NCBI GenBank assembly: GCA_963719005.1 | Contig: CAVRAR010000003.1 | Span: 62,001-126,000, forward strand | Reading direction: 5' to 3' | Source: G963675935 sp963719005 | Lineage (GTDB): Bacteria; Planctomycetota; Planctomycetia; Pirellulales; Thermoguttaceae | Length of the DNA: 64,000 bases | Shown: piece after piece, positions 39,025 through 50,672 of the stretch | How positions within the stretch are numbered: position 1 is the stretch's first letter | Layout of the letters: every line of letters starts with the position of its first letter | The notes under the pieces: generated by a model | The model's input: only the letters and a program-made list of their open reading frames with translations | Told to the model about the DNA's origin: nothing | Database searches by the model: none | Position numbers and translations under genes: made by a program

Positions 39025-41295
39025 ATGTTCCCCCCCCCGCCACTTTTTGCCTTTGGATGGGCCAGTCCGCTGATGCTCTACTGGCTGGGGGCGGCGGCTG
39101 CGCCGATCGTGATCCATTTTTTGAGCCGGCTGAACTATCGGGAGATGCCTTTCGCAGCGATGGAATACCTGTTGGCGGCCGTGCGGCGGCAAACCCGGCG
39201 GCTGCTGTTCGAGCAATGGCTGCTGCTGGCGATTCGCACGCTGCTGGTGGTGTTGGTGGTTTTGGCGGTGGCCGAGACCTACATCGAGCGGGTGAGCATG
39301 GCGTTCACGCCCGGCAGCCACGTCCACCGCGTGCTGGTGTTCGACGGCTCGTACTCGATGGCCTACAAACCAGCCGACAAGACGCGATTCGACCGCGCCA
39401 AGGAACTCGCTCGGCAGATCGTCAACGACAGCCCTCAAGGCGACGCCTTCACGCTCGTGTTGATGTCGTCGACGCCGCGCGTGATCGTCGGCACGGCGGC
39501 CTTGGAGCCGGGCGCGATCCTCCAGGAGATCGACAATTTGGAGCTTCCTCATACGATCGCGGATCTGCCCGCGGCGATTCCCGCGATTCAGCAACTCATC
39601 GAGAACGTCGCCGGCGACAACCCCCGCCTCGACCGCCATGAAGTCTACTTCCTCACCGACTTGCAGCGGACGACGTGGGCGCCGCAACTTTCGGAAGCGG
39701 CTCGCGCCCAATTTGTGGAACAGACAGACCGCCTGTCGCAATTGGCGAGCCTGTTCGTGATCGACCTCGGTCAGCCGTCGGCGGCAAATCTGGCGATCAC
39801 GGATTTGCGGGCGACCGATTCTCTAGTCACCGCGGGCCGCGACACGCCCTTGCGGGTTCGCCTTCGGCATTTCGGCCCCGCCGCCCACGATCGCCAACTC
39901 GTCGAGCTATTCGTCGATGGGCGAAGAGTAGCCCAGACCGAAGCCGAACTTTCACCGGATGGAACGGGACAGGCCGACTTTTTCTATCGCTTCGACATAG
40001 CCGGGGGACCATGCCGTCGAGGCCCGCGCCGCCGGCGACGCGCTGGACGTCGACAATCATCGTTATCTGGCGCTGCCGGTGCGGCAGGCGATCCGCGCGT
40101 TGTGCATCGACGGCCGGCCGTCGGGCGGTTCGTTCGGCGGCGCGGCCGATTATCTCGCCGTGGCGCTGGCGCCGCAAAGCGAGACATCCAACCGTGCGCA
40201 GGTGCAAGCCGAGGTTGCCGCGGAGAACGCCCTGTTGGAGCGCAACCTGGCGAGTTACGACTGTCTGTTCCTCTGCAACGTCGCCCAGTTCACCGCCAGC
40301 GAGGCCCGCGTGCTGGATGCCTATCTGCAAGCCGGCGGCTGCGTGGTGTTTTTCCTCGGCGATCAGGTGCTGGCCGACCGCTACAATCGCGAGTTGGGCG
40401 TCGCGGGGGAGGGGACTGTCCCGATTTTCGTCTCAGCAAAAATGGGACTGTCCCCTTCGACGCCGCGGGGAGAGAGCAGGGCAGGGGGGCCGCACATCCT
40501 GCCCGCCCGCTTGGGCGGCGTCATCGACCGCCCGCAGTTTCGCCTCGACCCGCTCGGCTATCGCCATCCGATCCTGGAGGCGTTTCGCGGCCGTGGGCAG
40601 AACAGCCTGCTTACCACGCCGGTCTTCAAGCACTACCAACTGACCCCGCCCGAGAACTCGCACGCGACAACCGTGCTGGCGCTGGGCAACGGCGATCCGC
40701 TGGTGATCGAGCAATCGGTTCGCCGCGGGCGGGTCGTGCTCGTCGGCACGTCGGCCGAGCCGTCGTGGACGGCGATGCCGCTTTGGCCGAGCTTCGTTCC
40801 GCTGGTTCAGGAGATCGTGGCTTGGTGTGCGGCCGGGCAACTCGAACAGCGGAACGTCCTGGCGGGCGAGACGTTCGAGGCTCTGACGCTCGTCGGCTGG
40901 CACGTCGGCTGCGAGCGTGCAATCGCCCGACGGCCGCAAGCGGCCCGTGCAACTCCACCCGGCCGGCGACCGCTTCGCCCTGACGTACGCCGACACTTGG
41001 CAAAGCGGCATTTACGTGGCGCATTTCGGCCCGCCGGCCAACCGCAGCCAGACGTTTGCGGTCAACGTCGATACGGCGGAGAGCGATCTGACGCAGATCG
41101 ACCCGGACGAATTGCGCAACGAAACGTGGCCGAACATTCCGTTCGTCTATCAAACTTCGTGGCAAGATATCAAAGGAAGCGCCGCCGGGCCGGCACACGG
41201 CATGAAAGGGCTGCACGTCGATCTACTATACGCGGCGCTCGGCGCTCGCGTTGGCCGAGACCGTCTTGGGATGGAAACTCGGCGCAAGAGGATGA
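39025..41295 (+). CDS. BatA-like membrane protein with VWA domain (frameshifted)
   Basis: About 756 residues. The N-terminal BatA helix pair (LYWLGAAAAPIVIHFLSRLN, then LLLAIRTLLVVLVVLAVAE) is followed by a VWA domain with MIDAS VFDGSYSM and a CARDB-like beta domain, then a glutamine-amidotransferase-like segment (YDCLFLCNVAQF, GGCVVFFLGD). Frame shifts occur near 40010, 40910 and 41240; the corrected C-terminus is LALAETVLGWKLGARG with TGA at 41293. A 49-base palindromic element (40410-40458) is translated within it as EGTVPIFVSAKMGLSPST. Confidence 0.85.
40410..40458. repeat. Type II palindromic element inside a gene
   Basis: 49 bases: GGGGACTGTCCC at the left and GGGACTGTCCCC at the right around an AT-richer centre ending CAGCAAAAAT. 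The same-length copy at 45802-45850 also lies in a gene, but in a different reading frame. Confidence 0.8.
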
Positions 41296-41346
41296 TGAGA
41301 GCGATAGGACGTATGGGAGCAATAGGACATATAGGAAGTAATGAAT

Positions 41347-41370
41347 AGGCCGCTTGCGGCTTCGCGCCGT
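41347..41370. repeat. REP-like palindrome, reverse orientation
   Basis: GGCCGCTTGCGGCTTCGCG, directly before the heptamer array in the gap between the two VWA genes. Confidence 0.55.
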
Positions 41371-41371
41371 C

Positions 41372-41436
41372 TACTGCCCACTGCCTACTGCCTACTGCCC
41401 ACTGCCCACTGCCCACTGCCGACTGCCGACTGCCAA
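41372..41436 (+). repeat. ACTGCCC-type heptamer tandem array
   Basis: Nine imperfect tandem copies of TACTGCC/CACTGCC/GACTGCC just before the next gene start at 41444. Related ACTGCC runs lie upstream of the ABC ATPase gene (56271-56310, opposite strand). It occupies the position where a ribosome-binding site would be expected. Confidence 0.7.
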
Positions 41437-41443
41437 CTAACTT

Positions 41444-43840
41444 ATGAACCACGTCATGCCACCCTGGGTCGAACGCCTGCTCGGCATCAGCACCGAGACC
41501 GGGGAAGGTACGGTCTGGTCGCATCGACTCCGCCTGGCCTTGGCCGCCGTGGGTGACGCTGCTGCTGGCGGCGCTGGCGGTGGTCGTTCGTGGCGATCAT
41601 CTACTGGCGCGAAGCCGCCCGCGCATCGCGGCGCTATCGGATCATGCTGGCGGCCTTGCGACTGGCGGTCCTCGGGCTCGTGCTGTTGATGATCGCCCAG
41701 CTTACACTCTCGTTGAAACGCACGGGACTGCCCTACGCGGCCGTGCTGATCGACGACTCGCAGAGCATGACCATCGTCGATCACTACTCCGACAGAACCC
41801 GCAAGACGATGGCCGAGCGGCTGCGCGGCAGCGGCCTCGGCGCTGCCGAATTGAGCCGCTGGAATCTTCTGCGAACGCTGACTGCCGAGCATGACGGCGG
41901 TCTGTTGCGCGGAATCGCCGCCGGTCACAAATTGCGGGTGTATTTTGTCACCGGTGCACGTGCCAGTCGCCGCCAGGACGTGCCCGGCATCATTGAGGAA
42001 CTGCGATCGTTGGCCCCCAAGGGGGAGACCACTCGGCTGGGCGCCGGCGTGCGTGCGGCGCTCGACGATTTGCGCGGCGCGACGCCGGCCGCCGTCGTCG
42101 TGCTGACCGACGGAATCAACACGGACGGGCCGTCGCTGGCCGATGCGGCCGAGCACGCCCGGCGGCGCGGCGTGCCGCTCTACTTCGTCGGCTTCGGCAG
42201 CGACCGCCCCATGCGCGACCTGAAGCTCTCCGATCTGATGGTCGACGACGTCGTGTTCGTCGACGACGTGGTGAACTTCGAGTGCAAGCTGACGGCCGCG
42301 GGATTTGAGGGGCGGAGAGTGTCGATCGTGCTCCGCGAGAAGGGCAAGCCCGCCACGCCGGCCAATATCTTGGCCAAGACCGAAGTGACCGCGCCAATCG
42401 ACGACCGGCCGTTGCAGGTTCGCCTGCAATACCGTCCCACGAAGGTCGGGCAATTCGAGTACGTCGTCGAGGCCCAGCCGCAAGCCGACGAAGCGCTGAC
42501 GGAAAACAACCGGCAGAGTCGGGTCGTCCAGGTGCGCAAGGAAAAAATCCGCGTCCTGCTGGTCCAAGCCTATCCGAGCTTCGAGTTCCGCTACCTGCGC
42601 AACATGCTCCGCCGCGACGAGACGATCTCGCTCGACACCGTTCTGCAAGACGCCGACCCGGAACAGGCCGAGCAGGACGCCTCGTCGCTGCGGGCGTTTC
42701 CGCTCCGCCGCGACGATCTGTTCGCCTACGACGTCGTGATTCTCGGCGACGTGAATCCGGCATTGCTGAACTCGACGGCGATGCAGAATCTGGCCGATTT
42801 CGTCGATCAGCCGGCCAAGGGGGGCTCGTTGGTGATGATCGCCGGTCCGTCGTACATGCCGGCGGCGTTCCGCGACACGCCGCTGGCCCGGCTGCTGCCG
42901 TTCGCCGTCGATCGCGTTCGCTATCCCGCCGAAACGCTGACCGAAGGGTTCGTCGTGCAGCCGACCGATCTCGGCCTGGCCACTCCCGCCATGCAACTGG
43001 GCGACACGTTCCGAGGAGACGCAACAAATCTGGAAACATCTGCCGCCGCTCTACTGGCTGCTGGAAGTGCCCGAGGTGAAGCCGGGCGTGCGCGTCCTGG
43101 CCGAACACCCCACGCGAACCGGCCCCGATGGACGCCACTTGCCCGTGTTCCTATTTCAATACGTGGGGGCAGGCAAGGTGCTGTTCCACGCCACCGACGA
43201 AACCTGGCGCTGGCGTTACCGGGTGGGCGACGTCTATTTCGCCCGGTATTGGATTCAGACGATCCGCTACCTCTGCCGCTCGAAATTGGCCGACGCCGGA
43301 CACTCGGCCATTCTCGCCACCGACCGCCGCGAATACGCCCAGGGCGAATCGGTGCGGCTGCGCGTGCGGTTCGCCGACGAGCGCCTCGCCCCGGCCGAGG
43401 ACGACGGCGTGACGGTCGTGGTCGAGCAGACGGGGCGAAAGACGCAGCGGATGTCGCTGCACCGCGCGGCCGCCGCGCGCGGCGTTTTCGAGGGCGTGCT
43501 CGATCGCCCCGCGCCGGGCAGTTACCACGCCAGGATCGCCGCGCCGACGTTGCCGGGACAGTCGCCGGCCGCCGATTTCACGGTGGTTCCGCCGCCCGGC
43601 GAGTTCGCCCAGGTGCGGATGGACGCCGCCGCAATGCGCGGCGCCGCCGAGATTTCCGGCGGCCGATTCTACACGTTCGATACCGCCGACCGGCTGCTGG
43701 ACGACCTGCCGCCCGGCCGCCAGGTTCCGATCGAATCGCTGCCGCCGCGGCCGTTGTGGAATCGCTGGCCGGTGCTGGCGTTGTTTCTCGTGCTGCTGAT
43801 CGCCGAATGGATACTGCGGAAACGTCGGGGAATGGTGTAA
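41444..43840 (+). CDS. Large VWA-domain membrane protein (frameshifted)
   Basis: About 798 residues. N-terminal helices: after correcting shifts near 41540 and 41600 the sequence reads LAWPPWVTLLLAALAVV then VAIIYW, and a further helix LRLAVLGLVLLMIAQLTL. The VWA domain has MIDAS LIDDSQSM and VVVLTDGINTDGPS. Beta-rich domains and a GATase-like region (YDVVILGDVNP) follow; one more shift near 43015 joins the last 257 residues, which end in a helix (VLALFLVLLIAEWILRK). This is the BatB/BatC-like position of the cluster. Confidence 0.82.
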
Positions 43841-43850
43841 AATAGCTATC

Positions 43851-46800
43851 ATGGTCCATCCGCTCGAACAGAAACTCGTCGAGTTGCGCCGCCGCGTGCG
43901 GCCGATGGCCGCGATGCACGGGCTGTGCGTCGTTTTCACGGCCTTGTTGTGCGCGATTGTCGCCATGGGGTCTCTCGACTATCTGTTTCGCTTTCAGGAT
44001 CGCGGCCTGCGGGTCATCGCGTCGCTCTTCGTGTTGGCGGTTTGGGGATGGACCTTATATCGCCATGTTCTCGCGGTACTCTGGGTACGGCTGAACGACG
44101 TCGAGCTCGCCGGGCGCGTCCAGCGGCAATTCCCCTCGCTCGGCGACCAACTCGTCACCGCCGTCGAATTCCTGCACACGGCCGACGACGATCCGGCCGC
44201 CGGCTCGGTCGCCCTGCGACGGACGGTCATTGCGCGGGCAACGGCAGAAGCGGAATCGCTCGATTTTTCGCGTACGCTGGATCTGCGCCCTGTGCTCCGT
44301 GCCGGCATCGTAATGACTCTCGTGTCCACGGCCGTCGTCTTCCTGTTGCTCTTGCCGAATCCCGCTGCCCAGATCGCCCTCATGCGCCGTGCTGCACCCT
44401 TTCACCAACATCGCTTGGCCGCAGGCGACCAATCTGGCGATCCGCCGGCCGGTGGAGCGGGTTGCCCGGGGGCAAAGCTTTGAGATCGAGGTGATCGACG
44501 CCCGCGGCGCCCGCCTTCCGCCCGAGGTGCGAATCCACTATCGCCTGCCGACGCCCGAGGGCGGGATCATCGAGGAAACCGACCGGATGCGTGTGGTGGG
44601 CGGGGTGGCGTCCACAAAACGGGACAGCGTCTCACGGCCGTTTTCCTTCCGCATCGAAGGCGGCGACGACCAATCCTCCATTCCTTGGACCGCCGTGGAT
44701 GTGGTCGAGCCGCCCGCCGTCGAATCGCTCTCGATTCGCCTGATTCCGCCGGCATACACGGGCAAGCCCGCGGTCCCCTCCGAGCGCTACATCCGCGCGA
44801 CGCCCGGCACGCGAGTGCAGTTCAGCGGCAAGGCCACCAAGCCGCTCAACTCCGCCGACCTCTGTTTTGAGGATGGCCGAAGGATACCAGCCCGGCTTGG
44901 TGAAGACGGTTGCACGTTCACGGTGGCCGCCGTCGTCGAGAAATCCGGCGCCTACTGGTTCGCGTTGACCGACCGCGAAGGATTGCATGGCGGAGCCGAC
45001 GATCGCTGGGAGATTCGCACCATTGCCGACGCCTCGCCCGTCGTGCAGATCGAGCAGCCCCGCGCCGATCTTTTCGTCACCCCGCAGGCCGTGGCGCCGA
45101 TTCGGGTGTCGGCGAAGGACGACCTCGCTCTCCGCGACGTCACACTGGCGTTCCGTCGCGATGAATCGAAGCCGGAGACCGCGCTGCGTCTCTTCTCCGG
45201 TCCGCCGCAACCGCCGCCGCAGCCGGAATCGAATCCCGCGGGCGATAGCCGCGTGGTCGACTACCGCTGGAATCTTGCCCCGTTGAATTTCCAGCCGGGT
45301 GAACAGGTTACGTTCTACGCAACGGCTAGCGACTACGTGCCGCAAACCGGAAAGAGCGAGCCACGGCGGCTGGTGGTCGTTACGCCCGACGACCTCCGCG
45401 ATCGCATCGCCGACCGCGAGCGGCTCATCGTGGCCGAATTGGAGCGTGCGCTGAAGATGCAGCGCGAGTGCCGCGAACAAGTCGAGTCATCGCGAATCCG
45501 TCTGGGCGATCTGCGGACGTTCGAGCAGTCGGACGTCGATCGTCTCGAAACCGCCGAGCACGCCCAGCGTGAGGTCAACCAGTTGTTGGCCAATCACGGC
45601 GAAGGCGTGCCCGTGCACGTCCTGGCCCTGCTTGGCCGACCTGGAGAACAACGGCATCGACAACGCCGACGCGCGGCAGCGAATGAACGGCCTGTTGGAA
45701 GAACTCGATCGGCTCGACCGCGAGTTGATTCCGCCGTTGGGCCGCGAGTTGACCGCCGCGGTGAAGACGGCTCAGGTCGATCGCGAAGGGCAGGGGGGGG
45801 CAGGGGACAGTCCCAATTCTTGTCCCAGCGAAAATGGGACTGTCCCCTTCCGCGTCTCTCCGGCCACGGCCGTCGCCAGCGCCGAAAAGTCGCTGGAGGC
45901 CGTTGCCGAACGTCAAGACGCGATCGTCGCCGCCCTGGAACGGCAGATCGAGCGACTCGGCCGATGGGACGCTTATCGCCGGCTGCATCGCGATGTCGCC
46001 CAATTGCTCCGCGATCAAGAGGACGCGGCTCATCGCGCGTCGGAGGTCGGCCGCCGCACCCTGACGCGCGAGCTTCGCGACCTTTCGCCGCAGGACGTCG
46101 CCGATCTGCACGCGGCCGCGGCCCGGCAGCTTGAACTTGCCCGGCTGTTGGATCGCGTGCTTCAGAAAGCGGACCAGGGGGCCGTCGAACTTCGCAAGAG
46201 CGACCCGCTGGCCGCCGACTTTGTCGCCGACGCTCTGGACGAGGCCCGGCGGCTGGCGATCAGCGGCCAAATGCGCGATGCCGGCGCACAGATTCAACAA
46301 AACCACATCGGGCAAGCCGCCGCCGCTCAAGAACAGATCGCCCGGGACTTGCAGGAAGTTCTCGATATCCTGGCCAATCGACGCGAGAACGAGCTGGATC
46401 GGCTGGTGAAGAAGCTTCGCGCGGTCGAGGCCGATCTTTCTGCCCTGGAACAGCGGCAAGAGGAACTGCACAAGCAGATCGAGGCCACCGCCAACGATAA
46501 GAACGCAGAGGCTCGCAATCGCCAGTTGCAGCGGCTCGGAAATCTCCAGCAGCAACTCCGCGAGGAAACGGAACGGGTTTCGCGACAACTCGCGCGATTG
46601 CAGGCCGAGCAGGCCGCCCAAGCCGCTGCGCTGGCCGCAAAGCAGATGGACGAGGCGGGCCACAGGGCAGGGCAGGGGAGTGCCGCCGACGCCACCCGAA
46701 AAGCCGCCGAAGCGCGGCGGTCGCTGGCCGACGCTCGCCGCCAGCTTGCCGAGCAACTCCGCAAATCCGCCGCCGAATTGGCCCAGGAGCAAGCTGCCCG

Positions 46801-48091
46801 GCTGGAAGACAACGTGAAGCATCTCCGCCGCCAACAAGAGAACGCCTTGGACGAGGCCCAGCGGCTCCGCGGACTTGAGCAGTCGCAGGGGCAGTTCACG
46901 CGATCGCAGGCGCTCTCCGTGCACGAGTTGGCCCAATTGCAGCACTCGCTTCAGACCGACGCCGCGAGACTCGGCCAACAACTCAGCGCCGCCGCCGCAT
47001 TCGAGTTGGCATTGAGCGGCGCCGCCGAAGACATGGGCCGGGCGGCCGAGTCGCTCGACCAGCGTCAAACCGGCCCACCGACGCAGGAGCCGCAGCGCCG
47101 TGCGATTCGCCGGCTCGATCTGTTGGTCGAGGCCCTGAAGCCCGAGCCGCCGCCCGAGAAGAAAGACGACGGCAACTCGCCCGCCGGCGGCAACGGCAGC
47201 AAGAAGCAAAGCCCTCCGGGCAACCGTCTGCCGGCCGTCGCCGAGTTGAAGCTCTTGAAACTGATGCAGCAGGAGATCAATTCGCGCATCGAGGCGTTGC
47301 AGCAAGCGGCAGCCGACAAGCCGACGCCCGAGCAACTGCGCGAGTACGCGGCCTTGAGCAAGCAGCAGGGGCATCTGGCCCGTATCGTCCTCCGATCCGT
47401 TCCGCCGCCCGAGCAGAACATCGAGCTGCAACCCGAACCGCCGCCGGAGGTGAAGCCGACGTACGTTGTGATGGTTGACCAAAAGCAGTTGAAACGTGAG
47501 CTAGGCGCGGCCGCCGAAGGGGGAAAAAGGGAACAGGTCCAATTTGCCGGAACGGCCCGGAGGGTGCTTCGCACAAATTGGACCCGTCCCCTTTTTCCCA
47601 ACGAGAAGGAGAGCGACGATCCGATGCTGCAAATCGCCCAAGAGATGGTCGAGGCGAGGCAGCGCATCGCCAAGGCCGACTCGGGGGCCGGCACGCAACA
47701 GCTTCAGCGGCAAATCGTCGACGATTTGGACCGCCTGATCCAACAGGCTCGCAAGAAAGCCTGTCAATGCAAGCCGGGCCAGTGCCAATCGCAGCCGAGC
47801 GAGCGGACGCCGCCCGGTAAGCAGCCGCCGAAGCCCGGCAGCAAGCCGGGAAACACTCCCACGAACAAGCCGGCCGCAAAGAGTTCGCCGCGCCCGTCCG
47901 GCAAGAATGCGACGAAGCGATCCGACGCAGCCGCCGAAACGCGGGCGGCAATGGAGCGGCTTTGGTATCTCTTGCCGCAACACGCCCGCGAGCAGATGCT
48001 GCAATCGCCGGGCGAGGAGTTCGCGCCAAAGTACGAATTGCAGATCGAAGAGTATTTTCGACGTTTGTCGGAAGGGAAGGGACAACCGTAG
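43851..48091 (+). CDS. Giant membrane coiled-coil protein, DUF4175-like (frameshifted)
   Basis: About 1410 residues. Two transmembrane helices near the start (LCVVFTALLCAIVAMGSLDY; FVLAVWGWTLY) and one near residue 160 are followed by beta-rich domains (residues about 200-520). A very long charged coiled coil then runs from about 590 to 1080, followed by a Pro/Lys/Ser-rich stretch and an amphipathic tail (MLQSPGEEFAPKYELQIEEYF). Shifts near 44389 and 45630 are corrected. Two palindromic elements of different families (45802-45850 and 47521-47599) are translated in frame. It is the structural end of the MoxR/VWA module. Confidence 0.75.
45802..45850. repeat. Type II palindromic element inside a gene
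   Basis: 49 bases with perfect arms GGGGACAGTCCCA / TGGGACTGTCCCC. Translated here as GDSPNSCPSENGTVPF. Preceded by a G-rich GGGCAGGGGGGGGCAGG tract. Confidence 0.85.
47521..47599. repeat. Type I palindromic element inside a gene
   Basis: 79 bases nearly identical to the intergenic copy at 26613-26688, including the core GCCGGAACGGCCCGGAGG. Translated in frame as KREQVQFAGTARRVLRTNW and following residues, interrupting otherwise charged helical sequence without a stop. Confidence 0.88.
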
Positions 48092-48142
48092 GATGGACTT
48101 CAGTCCGTCCCCAAGAACTGAACGGATTGAAATCCGTCCTAC
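48088..48142. repeat. Palindromic intergenic repeat
   Basis: GTAGGATGGACTTCAGTCC at the left and GGATTGAAATCCGTCCTAC at the right form an imperfect inverted repeat that starts at the stop codon of the coiled-coil gene. Confidence 0.65.
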
Positions 48143-48190
48143 AAGACTTGGCCAAGTTGCTCTGGCGCGACGCCCGTTTTGGAGTCTCCC

Positions 48191-49223
48191 ATGAATCGCT
48201 CGACCGTCATCGCCGCCGTTCTTATATGCGGCGTCGCCGCGTCGCTCGGGGCGGAAGAGAAGAACCCCGAGAAATCGGCGGCGAAGCTCGTCACGCCCGC
48301 GGTGCAGCGCGGCATCGAGCGCGGGCTGAAGTGGCTCGTTTCGCAACAACGCGACGACGGCAGCTTCAACGACGGCTCGTACCGCGGCAACGTGGCGGTC
48401 TGCGCGCTGGCCGGCATGGCGATGATGGCCGACGGCAGCACGCCCGGCCGCGGGCCTTATGGTGCGCAGGTGAACCGCTGCGTCGATTACCTGCTGGCCA
48501 ACACGCAGCCGAGCGGCTTCATCTGCGGCCCCGATTCGAGCCACGGCCCGATGTACGGCCACGGATTCGCCACGATGTTTCTGGCCGAATGCTACGGCAT
48601 GTCGCCGCGTCGCGAGCTGCGCGACAAGCTGTCGAAGGCCGTGAAAATCATCGTCAACAGCCAGAACAAGCAGGGCGGCTGGCGATACCAGCCGGTCCGC
48701 GGCGACGCCGACATCTCGGTGACCGTCTGCCAGGTGATGGCCCTGCGCGCGGCACGCAACGCCGGGCTGTACGTGCCCAACGAAACCATCGACCGCTCGA
48801 TCGACTACGTCAAACGCAGCCAAAACGCCGACGGCGGGTTCATGTACATGCTCAGCAACGCCGGCGAAAGCGACTTCCCGCGTTCGGCCGCCGCCGTGGT
48901 CGCCCTCTACAGCGCGGGCATCTACAAGGGGCCCGAGATCGCCAAGGGGCTCGATTACCTCAAGCACTTCATGCCCGCCGAGGGCGTCACCCGCCGCGAA
49001 ATGTATTTTTTCTACGGCCATTACTACGCCGTGCAGGCCCTGTGGCAGGCGGGCGGCGAGCGATTCGACCGCTGGTACACGGCCGTCGCGCAACGAGTTG
49101 ATTTCCCGCCAACGCGAAGACGGCTCGTGGCAGGCCGCCCAGGAGGGGAACACGTGCGCCACGGCAATGGCCTGCATCGTTCTGGAAATCCCGAACAACT
49201 ATTTGCCGATCTTTCAGAGATAG
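48191..49223 (+). CDS. Prenyltransferase/squalene-oxidase-repeat exported protein (frameshifted)
   Basis: About 343 residues with a signal peptide (MNRSTVIAAVLICGVAASLG). Repeats of the alpha/alpha toroid type, such as GLKWLVSQQRDDGSFND, IIVNSQNKQGGWRYQP and YVKRSQNADGGFMYM, resemble terpene cyclases but lack an obvious DxDD acid motif, so catalysis is doubtful. An extra base near 49095 is corrected to give RQREDGSWQAAQEGNTCATA and a TAG at 49223. GGAG six bases before ATG 48191. Confidence 0.82.
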
Positions 49224-49267
49224 GGGAGAGAGGAGAGGGGAGAGAGGAGAGAGGGGACGGAGATCTG

Positions 49268-50546
49268 ATGCGAACTATCAGTCTTCAATTTGCATTTTGC
49301 ATTTTTCAATTTGCATTTTGCATTTCTTCGCACGTCCGCGCCGATGCTCCGGTTGCCGTTCCGGTCGAGGGCGAGCGGTTCGCGGCGAAACTCGTCGCGG
49401 CCGACGCCCGGTGGCAACTCACGTTCGCGGTCGGCAAGCAGCAACGCACCCTTCCGGCCGCCGATCTGGTCCGCTGGGGACGCTGCCCGGAGCAGGGCAG
49501 GGCAGGGGGGCTGGTGTTGGCCGACGGCAGCCTGCTTACGGCCGAAGTCGTCGCCGCCGACAAGGACCGGCTCACGGTCGATTCCGATCTGTTCGGAACG
49601 CTGAAGCTGCCGCTCGACTTGTTGGCCGGCATCGTGCTTCGCGCGCCGTCCGATCGTCAGCAGCACGACGCCCTTCTCGATCGGCTTTTCAAAGCCTCCG
49701 GCGACTCCGATCGCCTGCTGCTCGACAACGGCGACGAACTTGCCGGTTTCTTCGAGGGCATCGCCGACGACGCGGTGACGTTCAAGACCGACGGCGGTCC
49801 CGTCCCGGTCAAGATCGACCGCATCACGGCAATCCTCTTCAACCCCGCCTTGCGGCGCAAGCCGAGCGCCAAGGCACATTCGCAGCGCGCCTGGGCGGGC
49901 TTCAGCGACGGCAGCCGCGCTGCTGGCCACCGAGTTGGTTATCGACGGCGATTCGCTCGAAATCACTGTCGCCGGCCAAACGCTTGCGGCCAAGCGATCC
50001 TCGCTCGTCTTCCTGCAGCCGTTGGCCGGCCGCGCGGTGTATCTCTCCGACCTCAAGCCGGCCGACTATCGCCAAACGCCGTACCTTCTCCCCTCTCCCT
50101 CAGGGAGAGGGGCCGGGGGTGAGGGCAGCCGCCAGTCCCGAGACCTCTCCTGGCCGTACCGTCTCGATCGCAACGTCACCGGCGGAATGCTCCGCTGCGG
50201 CGGCCGACTCTGGATGAAAGGCATCGGCGTTCACAGCGCCGCTCGGCTGGTTTACATGATCTCCCCTCTCCCTTTGGGAGAGGGGCAGGGGGTGAGGGCC
50301 GCCGTTCGCTTCGCGGCTTACGTCGGCATCGACGATTCAACCGCCGGCCGTGGAAGCGTGATCTTCCGCGTCCTGGTCGACGGCCACGAGCGTTTCGCCA
50401 GCCCAATCCTCCGCGGCGGCGATGCCCCGGTGCCGGTTTCCGTTGATGTCCGCGGCGCGAAAAAGTTGGAATTGTTGGTCGATTACGCCGACCGCGCCGA
50501 CGTCCTCGACCACGCCGACTGGCTCGATGCACGACTCACGCAATAG
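49268..50546 (+). CDS. NPCBM/NEW2-domain exported protein with translated repeats (frameshifted)
   Basis: About 426 residues. The signal peptide (LQFAFCIFQFAFCI) is encoded by a simple repeat. A beta-rich region of about 200 residues follows (KIDRITAILFNPALRRKP). One extra C near 49910 shifts the frame; the rest (ATELVIDGDSLEITVAGQTL) leads into an NPCBM carbohydrate-binding module: MLRCGGRLWMKGIGVHSAAR, FAAYVGIDDSTAGRGSVIF, KLELLVDYADR. Two type III palindromes (50090-50112 and 50263-50285 with flanks) are translated, the second inside the module. Confidence 0.8.
50084..50126. repeat. Type III palindrome inside a gene
   Basis: CCCCTCTCCCT (50090-50100) and AGGGAGAGGGG (50102-50112) with a GCCGGGGGTGAGGG tail. 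Translated as LLPSPSGRGAGGEGSR immediately before the NPCBM module. Confidence 0.85.
50260..50299. repeat. Type III palindrome inside a gene
   Basis: CCCCTCTCCC-TTT-GGGAGAGGGG (50263-50285 region) with a GCAGGGGGTGAGGG tail. Translated as ISPLPLGEGQGVRAA between two beta-strands of the NPCBM module. Confidence 0.85.
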
Positions 50547-50633
50547 CAGGGAGACGGAACGCTCACCGCAGAGGACGCGAAGGACGCAGGGAAGAGAGCA
50601 GGGAGCGGAGAAGAAAGTGGCTGAAACAAGAAC

Positions 50634-50660
50634 AATAGCCGGCTGTCCAACGGACCGCGG
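50634..50660. repeat. ATAGCCGG...CCGCGG repeat unit
   Basis: AATAGCCGGCTG then TCCAACGGACCGCGG upstream of the DUF1559 gene. Family with members at 51753-51779, 51798-51823 (inverted), 54714-54739 and 55282-55306 (inverted). Confidence 0.6.
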
Positions 50661-50672
50661 AGGGAAACACCC

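Noticed and set aside
41372..41436. Heptamer array considered as a CRISPR
   Set aside because: Units are 7 bases, contiguous, with no spacers and no cas genes.
45575..47482. A 635-codon leucine-rich minus-strand frame
   Set aside because: Antisense of the coiled-coil gene; its leucine richness comes from complementing CAG/GAG-rich codons.
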